Assembly (NCBI GenBank): GCA_007570785.1
Contig: ML664163.1
Location: 124,001-188,000, forward strand
DNA length: 64,000 nt
Source of the DNA: Antilocapra americana
Taxonomy: Eukaryota > Chordata > Mammalia > Artiodactyla > Antilocapridae
Reading direction: 5' to 3'
Shown here: in pieces, positions 56,191-64,000 of the stretch
How the letters are laid out: every line of letters begins with the position of its first letter
Numbering within the stretch: position 1 is the first letter of the stretch
Notes under the pieces: model-generated
What the model was told of the DNA's origin: nothing
Database searches by the model: none
The model's input: the letters and a program-made list of their open reading frames with translations, nothing else
Position numbers and translations under genes: made by a program

Positions 56191-56539
56191 TGTGTCAAGA
56201 CCTGTCTGGTGAACAAATAAAGTGTTCATTTCCAGAAATGAGTGTTTCTACAAAGTTAACTTACAGTGTACCATTTCTTAGGAAGCTATGGGGAAATGTT
56301 CCATTCTAAAAGGATAAACTGAGCTAAGGAAGAGAAAAACATGAGAGGAGAGCCAACACAAGAGAGAACAAAAGGAAATCTCTTGGAACATGGATAAGGG
56401 AGATGCTATAATGATAACTAGGCAGCGAGCCCAGAGGTGAGCGGCCCAGTGAATGAGGAGGGCAGAGCACTGCAAGGAGATTAGTCTGATGGCATGAACT
56501 TCAACCAAGGAAAATGAGTCTGATAGGTACACAGAAGAT
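56191..56539. other. No recognised feature
   Basis: About 350 bp, purine-rich. Confidence 0.4.
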
Positions 56540-56753
56540 AAAAGTGAAAATGTTAGTCACTCAGTGGTATCCAACTCTTCTGACTCCATGGACTGCAGGG
56601 CGCTAGGCTCCTCTGTCCTTGGAATTCTCCAGGCAAGAATACTGATGAGGATAACCATTTCCTTCTCCAGGGGATCTTCCTAACCCAGGAAGTGAACCCT
56701 CATCTCTTGCATTGCAGGCAGATTCTTTACTGTCTGAGATACCAGGGAAGCCT
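56540..56753 (-). mobile_element. Bov-tA SINE
   Basis: aaagtgaaaatgttagtcac through gagataccagggaagcct. Confidence 0.9.
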
Positions 56754-57544
56754 GCACACAGAATCCAGGTTAATTAAAAAGGGATAGTTATTAAATATGG
56801 ATAAAATTAAAGGTTATTTTAAAAAGAGCTTCATGGCTCAGCTGTAGATATTGTTTATTCAATCATAATAATACAAATACTGCTTGTTTAATTAAAATTA
56901 TGGTTAACTCTCCTGGAAGGATTAAAGAAAAGGAAAAGTCTGTGCTTTGGGAAGGGATAAGTATGAAAAGAAACTAAATTCTTACGTTCTACATAGGAGA
57001 GACATTAAAAAATGGCTGAAACTGAAAATATTATTAAGTGTCACTATAAATATATTATTTAGAGATAAGAAGAAATGCTAAAAGCAAAAGCCAAAATAGT
57101 TGGGAATGATTGCTTCTAAGGAAGATAATGGAGGGATCAACTGATTACTTATTTTAATAATAAACCATATAGAAGTATTTGGAATCAGAATGTACATAAA
57201 AAAATTAGGCAGAAGAGAGGTTAAACAATGTCATTAAAATATACAATTTAGTCCTCAACACTGGCTTCTCAGTGTTGATGCAAAAAACCCTTGCTTCAAT
57301 GCGGGAAAGCTTTAAAAAGAATTAGTTAAAAGTTTGAGAGTTTTTGTATTTAATTAATCTTTATAAAAATAAGTGTCTGTCAGTTGATAGTAGTCTCAGA
57401 GGGTGATGATGTGACCATAGGCAGCCCTAACTGGAAGAATATGTTACCAGGGCCATAAGAAAATGTAGGTGGTGAATAGTATAGCTTTCAGGGCTATTTG
57501 CAGCTGTGTGATGGTGGTAAACTTAGAGACCAGTCAGTGCATTC
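56754..57544. other. No recognised feature
   Basis: About 790 bp of AT-rich, unique-looking sequence. Confidence 0.4.
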
Positions 57545-57664
57545 TTTTTTTTTGGGGGGGTGGCCCAGCATGTCTTGTGGGATCTTAGCTTCCTGACCAG
57601 GGATTGAACCTGGTCCTGGTATAAAAGTGCCCAGTCCTAACCATTGTACTGCCAGGGAGTTCCC
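57545..57664 (-). mobile_element. CHR-type SINE (truncated)
   Basis: T/G-run, cttgtgggatcttagcttcc, tgaccagggattgaacctgg and the head gtactgccagggagttccc. Confidence 0.83.
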
Positions 57665-58324
57665 CAGAGATCAGATTCTTAATATAATCTTCTTCCTAAT
57701 AAATATGTATTGTGGGTTATAGTCAGGCTTGTTTTAGGAAAATGTGTTCTCTTCTACTAAAATCCTTTTGAGGAAAATCATTCTTTCTCTGAAGAACTCT
57801 GTAATTTCATAGCTTTTAAGTTACAGAATTTAATTTTAATAAGGAAAAAAAAAAGTCACACAGCAGAGGTGACCTATTAAATAAAGTTATAACATACCTA
57901 GAAAACTGTGTCTGGTGATATTACAGAAGTGTTATCACAGGATGATAGTAACACAGATCCAAGACTATCAGCCCACAAACTTAGATTTAAGCAATTGCCT
58001 CCAGATTCAGGTTTGAGAACTTTAGTGTAAAAAATTCCTTCTATTAAAAAATGGAAGAGTGAAAGAGTGACATCAGACAGTTTGCGCTTGGGCAGAGGAT
58101 AATTTTCCTATAGCCCATGTCTGTGGGGCTTAGCTGTGGAGGTGAAATAAATTTGGATAGAAAAGTTATTCTATGAATAAAGAATCTTGCCTGGTTGAGT
58201 TTCTCCAGAAATGAGCCTGAGAGGGGCTAGGCATCCTTTTCTGAAATGATTCTATTTCTTTGTCACATCCTAGGAGCCTTCTAGTTTTTCCCTTAGGAGC
58301 CTTAAAACATGATTTTTTTAAGAA
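57665..58324. other. No recognised feature
   Basis: About 660 bp of unique-looking sequence. Confidence 0.4.
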
Positions 58325-58605
58325 ATTTAAAGTTTAAATTTTGTATTGGGGTATAGCTAATTAGCAATGTTGTGATAGTTTCAGGTGAATAGCAAAGGGA
58401 CTCAGCTATACATATGTATGTATCCATTCCCCCCACCCCCAAACTCTCCTCCCATCCAGGTTACCACATAACACTGAGCAGAGTTCCATGTGCTATACAG
58501 TAGGCCCTTGTTGGTTATCTATTTTAAATACAGCAGGGTGTACATGTTCATCCCTAAGTGTCCATTCTCCTTACAGCCTACAGTTTATTTTCTAAGTCTG
58601 TTAAA
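58325..58605 (-). mobile_element. L1 3'UTR fragment
   Basis: ttgtattggggtatagctaa, gtgatagtttcaggtgaata, catccaggttaccacataac and ccatgtgctatacagtaggc; antisense 3'UTR. Confidence 0.8.
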
Positions 58606-58684
58606 ACATGACTTTTGAAGAAAAGCCCTTTCTTCCCAGCCAGTCTTATTCATTCTTGTGGGGAGGGAAGGCAACAAAGGGAGG

Positions 58685-59140
58685 TGTGGTGGGTTGAATC
58701 ATGTACCTCTGAAAGATATGTCCACTTGGGACCTGTCAGTGTGACCTTATTTGGGGGGAAAAAAAAGTCTTTGGAGATGTAACTTAGTTAAGGAACTCGA
58801 GACGAGATCATCTTGGATGTGAGTGGGCCTTACATTCAACGATGAGTGTCCTTAGAAGAGAAGAGAAGGGGAGGAGACACTCAGGGGAGGTCATGTGAAG
58901 ACAGAGGCAGCAACTGGAGTGATTCACATACAAGCCAAGAAACCGAGATTGCCAGCAACCCCCGGAAGCTAGGGGAGAGTCATGGCGTGGTTCTCTCAAG
59001 TGCTTCCAGAAGGAATGAGCCCAGCTGAGACATTAATTTCAGACTTCTGCCCTCCTGAACTGTGTCTTAAAATATTATTTTAAGACACCCAGTCTGTGAT
59101 AATTTCTTATAGTAGTCGAAGAAAAGGATACACAGCTGTT
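58685..59140 (+). mobile_element. MaLR/MLT1 LTR
   Basis: gtgggttgaatcatgtacct, gtgaccttatttgggggg, gagatcatcttggatgtgag, gtgaagacagaggcagcaac and ttaatttcagacttctgccc are MaLR LTR blocks in order. Confidence 0.7.
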
Positions 59141-59395
59141 CCAACATGACTTTTCAGCAGAGCCCTCACCCAGCTGAGTCTGCCCTCTTGTTGCCCCCTA
59201 TCTAGTTCTCTTGAGGAGAGAGTTTGTGTAGTTAGTTGATTGGTAACATTTTTCTAAATATATTTGCTACAAAAATGCTTTATATTTTCTTAATGTTTTC
59301 TCCCAATTTAACAGGTTTATTAATTTAACAGATGTCTGTTAGATGACTTCATCCAAGGAAAAAGCCAAATATCAAGGAAGTTGCAGGTAAGGAAC
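59141..59395. other. Spacer between two LTR pieces
   Basis: About 250 bp; includes splice-like borders around 59332 and 59387 but the block between them has stops in all frames. Confidence 0.3.
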
Positions 59396-59508
59396 TATCT
59401 GGAAATTAACACCAGAAATCAAATTGGCCAGAAAATAAATTTTTGTTGTTTAAGCCACCTAGTCTATGGGTTTTGTTATGGCAGCTAAGCTATTACAGAA
59501 AGAAAAAT
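59396..59508 (+). mobile_element. MaLR LTR 3' end fragment
   Basis: ggccagaaaataaatttttg, tgtttaagccacctagtcta and ttatggcagctaagctatta are the polyadenylation and 3' end of a MaLR LTR. Confidence 0.7.
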
Positions 59509-61092
59509 TTTCTTAGAAACCTTCTTGTGAATTTTGCTTTAAATTTAATTGCTGGGAAAAAGTCACATGGCCACTGCTAGCTTCGTGAGAAGTTGGGAAA
59601 GTATATGAAAAACTGCAATGAGACCAGCAATACTGGCTTCCATCAGTCACAGCTGACCATGTGTGACTGGATGCATCATCAACCCTAACAAGACAGATGT
59701 TCTGTTAACAGGAGGAGGGCAAAGGCTTCAGATGGGCAAATGACCTTTCTGCTATAGAGCCTGGGACAATTAGAGAACTGTGCGCAGGAATTATATCCAA
59801 GTAGCCATTACTCCCAGTGCTATCAATTGAACGTCTACTCGGATATAATCCCATTGCCCTCCTCCTCTGTCAACAGAATGCCTGTTTTGTTAGGGATGAC
59901 TTCAATACCGTTTCCCTGCTATAGCCAGTACATAACATGGAGCTGATCTTTCCTACTTACCATCTTTTCCCATCATTTCTGAATAAGGCCCATTGCTCCT
60001 TCTGTTCTAATTCAGCCTGTTTTCCTTGTCTCATATCCTACTCCATCACTCTGTTTGTCTAGCCGTACGAATGTGCTGACAGTTGCCTCAGTATATCCAG
60101 TATCTCATATTCTATCCTTAGCTCAAGCAGTTCTCTCTCCACATTGAATGCAGTCACCCAGTTTCTTTACTTGGTAGACATAGAAAAGCAAAATGCAAAC
60201 TGTTTTCTCCAGGCATAGCAAGGCTTGTCCTAAGCAAACAGTGGTTTTCCTGTTTTTGCTTTGAGATTTTAAGTCAGTCTCATTTAATCCAGACAACCTG
60301 CACTGTAAGAATTATTGCAGACAAATTCCATTTAGTAGAGAGCTATCCCATTTCATGGAAAGGATAACTGAATCTGGACTATATGAGGGCAGTACAGCAA
60401 AGGGCCATAGGAATGTTTTTCCTTATCTCATCTACTGGCAATCACCATTTGCTTCTTTTCAAATCAGAAATTGTAACATATACTCACTCATACTTTCTGC
60501 AAGCTACTATAAAAACAACTGTTGGTAACTTCCCCCAAAGCAATTTAAATTGACCTTCATGTGTCAAAGGGCCTCCATCAATCCCGGATTGACTTTTGAA
60601 TTCTACCATTACTTAGTTACTTCCATCAGTTTTTCCTGACAGTACTCATTTATCATAAAATGTGCATTTTCACATCTGTTGTGAACTCTGCCATAGCATC
60701 TTGCAACATCTCCAACACTATCAATTTGTTTGCTATTCATCAGCCATTAAGAGATCACACTGATCAACAAAACATGAAATAATGGAAGAAAAAGATCACA
60801 TCAGAGTAAACAAATTGACTGGGAGCATATGATATTGCTTACTCTATATGTTGATGATGAGTCACGAGAAAAAAATATATTTTAACTGCTCAGTAGAGTA
60901 ATAAAAAATCCGTTCTTCTCTTAAAAAGTACAAAACTATTTCTGAGACAAACAATCTAGAACAAGCTAGCACCATATAAGTCAGGACTAAATGAGGAATA
61001 TTATGCTTACAGGGGATGTAAATGAGGCAGAGGTGGAGAACTGGCTCAAGCCCACTTTCCTAAGATTGGAGCCAAAATTTGAACCCAAGTCT
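59509..61092. other. Unique-looking sequence with one inverted repeat
   Basis: About 1.6 kb without a recognised transposon. Contains an 18-bp inverted repeat at 59787-59852, reported separately. Confidence 0.4.
59787..59852. repeat. 18-bp inverted repeat (stem-loop)
   Basis: Arms ggaattatatccaagtag (59787-59804) and ctactcggatataatccc (59835-59852) are reverse complements at 16 of 18 positions, with a 30-base loop. Confidence 0.85.
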
Positions 61093-61295
61093 GGTGGCTC
61101 AGATGGTAAAGAATCTGCCTGCAATGCGGGAGACCCAGAGTTTGATTCCTGGGTCAGGAAGATCTTCTAGAGAAGGAAATAGCAAGCCACTCCAGTATTC
61201 TTGCCTGGAGAATCCCATGGACAAAGGAGCCTGGTAGGCTACAGTCCATGGGGTCGCAGAGTCAGACATGACCAAGTGACTAATACTTTCACTCT
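61093..61295 (+). mobile_element. Bov-tA SINE
   Basis: tggtggctcagatggtaaag through gaccaagtgactaatacttt; the first head bases are lost. Confidence 0.91.
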
Positions 61296-62869
61296 CACTG
61301 CCTTGCTCTGTGGTAGATGTTCTTATCACCATACTGCTCTCTCTTTCTATAGCTCTTGACACATGCTGTTGTAATCATTACTTCCTTTTTTTTCCCCCTA
61401 AGTTGTCTCCCTCTTTACAGTGAATTGAGGAAGAAAATGTTATGGCTGGTTTAATCTTCCATGCAGACCACTAACGTTTCTCTGTATCAGCAATAAGGCT
61501 GTTTCTCTCACCATTCATGTATTCTCATCTGAGTACCAGTTTTTGCCTTTTATGTGAGAAGGTTTGGGAATGTATATATACACAGATTTTATTCCAAATT
61601 CTAGAGGCAGGCTTGTTTCACACCTGTTTTTGTGTATCATGTCACTTGTCTTAAAGTCTCAACAAACATTTTAGCTTAACATTTCCTTATATATTCAATT
61701 GCCCGATTGGGCAATTCAAAGCTTGGGTTGAATAAAATTGTATCTTCACTTTTCAGTTCTATACATTGAAGTAACAAAATTTGAAGATTGATAAATTTTA
61801 CATTCCCTTAAATTTTACCTTCTTCAGTTTATGGTGTGAATTTTATGATTTGAAAAGAAAATACCTAGCATACATTAGAGTCCCTGTTAGATGGTTTTAC
61901 TCTTGATTTTGCTAATCAGGCTAACTTTTCTTCTTTAATTGAGCTCAGAGCCTGGCTGCAGTTTGCCCAGAGGCATGGGAACTTCAAATGCCCAGTCATT
62001 CCACTCCTTACACAATGAGTTTCTGATCTCAGTTTGATAGTTTTCTATTTGGGTAAGAGGGGACCCTCATATTACATCTTCTTCCAACCAAATATAAATA
62101 TTTTATTTGAATAAGATTATGATTACTTTGTACAAACGTAGCTCATGAATGCATTGGTGACTGTGAATTTTAGATATTTGTGAGGCCTGCATGTTGACAG
62201 GCTAAGTTACTGATTGTTTTACTTTCTTGTACTGTAGAGTTTACAGTTTCTACAGTGTGTCATCACAAGTGCTTATTAGCAATAATAGCAGCTTTCTTTT
62301 CCATTGATAGAGACACTCTAATATTTGCATTTTCTGTGGTGAGAATTAGTGTTGCTTAGAAGAATTTTTGCCTTTGAGGAAAAGCTTTTAAGAGATTACC
62401 CATAGGCTAGAGATAACTGCATAGAAAAAGAACTAGACCAAGACTCCAGAGACCTGGATTAAAGTTCAAGAATGCTTGAGAGAAACTAGGAAACTATGTT
62501 ATTATCCTAATTTTTAATGGTTTTAAAATCTTTTTTTCTGTGTAAGTATATTCTCTTTTAGAGTGCCTGAAAATAATGTCTAATATTATTTAGTGTATAA
62601 ATAGATAATCCCATAATTTATTTAAGCTTTTACAGTTTTCAAGGAACTTTAATGAATACAAAAACCTAGGAATATCAATTTTTTTGCAAGATGCAGTGTT
62701 TATAAATCACATCAATTTAGTCAAACACACTTTTTATTTAGAAAAAATCATCCAGCATTACAAAATGATAACATAAAAGGTAGAAATTATCTGTAGGCAT
62801 TGTATTAACCACTGTTTATAGTTTAGTATACATTTCCCTGATATTTATTTTTCTAAACATTTACTTGTG
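61296..62869. other. Unique-looking sequence
   Basis: About 1.57 kb, AT-rich, no repeat recognised. Confidence 0.4.
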
Positions 62870-63310
62870 ATGATTTTTTCCTTGTTTAACAAAGATAGAA
62901 TGTCATCATCCATGCAGTTTTTTCATATATCGATAGCTCTTGAATAACCTCTTATGTTTACATTATGTCAAATCTATTTCATCTTTGAAATTGCTACACA
63001 GTGTTCTAGAGTTCATTCAGTCAGTCAATTATTGATAGGCATTTAGATTGTTCCTAGTGTTTCTCTAATATGATCGAAACTGCATAGATGTTCTCAAACA
63101 CTTATGTTTGGAATTTCTGCAAGTACATCTAAAGGATCAATTTCTGTTTAGAACATCTGTGTTTTAGAGTAAGAGCATTTGAAAATTTAAAAGGCATTCC
63201 CAAATTGTCTTCCAAAAATGGTTATATCAGTTTCCACTCCCATCAGCAGTACATAATCGGAGTTTGACAAACTACTTATTTTCCCTTATCCTTTTTTCAG
63301 CATGTTTAAA
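62870..63310 (-). mobile_element. Old L1 3' fragment
   Basis: aggcatttagattgttccta, ggcattcccaaattgtcttc and ccactcccatcagcagtaca are reverse L1M motifs at low identity. Confidence 0.65.
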
Positions 63311-63480
63311 ATGAGTTAGCTGGAGCAAATGCATTTACATTCTTGCTGATTGTCTCCCACCATGGTTGGCAAACTCCTTAGGTCAGGCAGTATGGCGTGC
63401 TCAACTTTAATTACTTAGTGTATAGCACATTGCCTAGCACATGGTACATCAGTGATTAGAATGTGTGAGATAACAGAATA

Positions 63481-63538
63481 CATATGTGTGTGCGTGTGTG
63501 TGTGTATGCGTGTGCATGTGTGTGTGTGTGTGTGTGTA
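63481..63538 (+). repeat. (TG)n microsatellite
   Basis: 58 bp of tg/cg/ca-interrupted dinucleotide repeat ending in an uninterrupted (tg) run of about ten units. Confidence 0.95.
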
Positions 63539-63544
63539 CTCTTT

Positions 63545-64000
63545 GCCCTCTGTTGTAATGAGGTAACTCTTGCTGGGGTCCTGGATGGGCGCTGGTCACC
63601 AGAAAGATGAAACCATGATTAGAAACTTGGAGTTTTCAGCTCTACTCCCCATTCTCCAGAGAAAAGAAGGGAGCTGGAAATGAAGTTAATGTCCATCATG
63701 CCTAGGTGATGTTGCTTCCAAACACACCCCTCAGGTGAGTCTGAAGAGCTTCTGGGTTGGTGATTGCTTGGAGGTGCTGGAACTGTACTGCTCTGGGAGA
63801 GAGCATGGAAGCTCTGTGCCACTTCCCTACATGTCTTGTTCATCTGAATGTTCGTCTGTATCTTTTATCATTTCCTTTTACAGTAAACCAGTAATCAGCA
63901 AGTATTCTGCTTTCCTTAATTCTGTGAGCTGCTCTAGCAAATTAACTGAACCCAAGGTGAGGGTTTTGGGAATCTCTGATTTATAGCTAATGGCTCAGAA
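63545..64000 (+). mobile_element. Possible ancient LTR, truncated by window end
   Basis: ggaagctctgtgccacttcc, acagtaaaccagtaatcagc and gtgagctgctctagcaaatt, then gaacccaaggtgagggtttt resemble an interspersed mammalian LTR-like repeat that I cannot name with certainty. Confidence 0.35.

Noticed and set aside
59313..59387. Apparent exon between an aacag acceptor and a gtaagg donor
   Set aside because: All three frames carry stops and it lies between MaLR LTR pieces; no protein or transcript evidence.
63882..63954. Apparent exon with tttccttttacag acceptor and aag|gtgagg donor and an open frame from 63735
   Set aside because: The sequence resembles an interspersed LTR-like repeat; splice-like borders are likely part of that repeat.
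1..64000. tRNA genes suggested by A/B-box-like words
   Set aside because: Every instance seen belongs to a Bov-tA or CHR SINE head and lacks a cloverleaf.
1..64000. CRISPR array, operon or prokaryotic system
   Set aside because: Repeats are dispersed retrotransposons without regular spacers, and gene structure is intron-containing and mammalian.

Overview
The window is a mammalian, ruminant (bovid-type) autosomal segment. It is AT-rich and has no prokaryotic-style gene packing. It is crowded with repeats diagnostic of ruminants: BovB (RTE-type) LINEs in about ten insertions on both strands, Bov-tA/Bov-A2 tRNA-Glu-derived SINEs in more than 25 copies, CHR-type cetartiodactyl SINEs, and a young ruminant L1. 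Older mammalian layers (L1M, MaLR/MLT1 LTRs, MIR) lie beneath. Cattle, sheep, goat or buffalo cannot be told apart by eye.

The one clear protein-coding gene is the 3' half of DPPA2 (developmental pluripotency associated 2) on the + strand. Five coding exons are visible at 1-110 (its 5' side lies outside the window), 427-480, 884-1139, 4283-4478 and 10601-10709. All have GT/AG borders and compatible phases and together give 240 uninterrupted codons. They cover the SAP DNA-binding domain and the DPPA2/4 C-terminal domain. Intron 4 (about 6.1 kb) is enlarged by a near full-length antisense BovB that itself carries a Bov-tA. The stop codon abuts an L1 3' fragment, so any 3'UTR would be transposon-derived.

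Downstream (11-64 kb) no intact protein-coding gene was found. A CpG-dense, TATA-less, GC-box-bearing patch at 14.06-14.38 kb looks like a promoter. There is a possible fossil exon of a cysteine-rich protein at 23.9-24.1 kb and a processed IFT20 pseudogene on the - strand at 41.3-42.1 kb. A full match to the CTCF consensus lies at 37.25 kb.

Most of the rest is nested transposons. Examples are an old L1 at 16.1-18.8 kb opened by a Bov-tA fragment, a 1.66-kb BovB and a CHR SINE; a young L1 with a 13-bp target duplication inside a MaLR LTR at 29.9-31.1 kb; and a BovB at 47.3-49.0 kb opened by both a Bov-A2 and an oppositely oriented BovB. Unique-looking spacers lie between them. I found no CRISPR array, operon, functional RNA gene or convincingly new biological system. 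The most worthwhile leads are the CpG-rich patch, the fossil exon, the CTCF motif and two unexplained inverted repeats.
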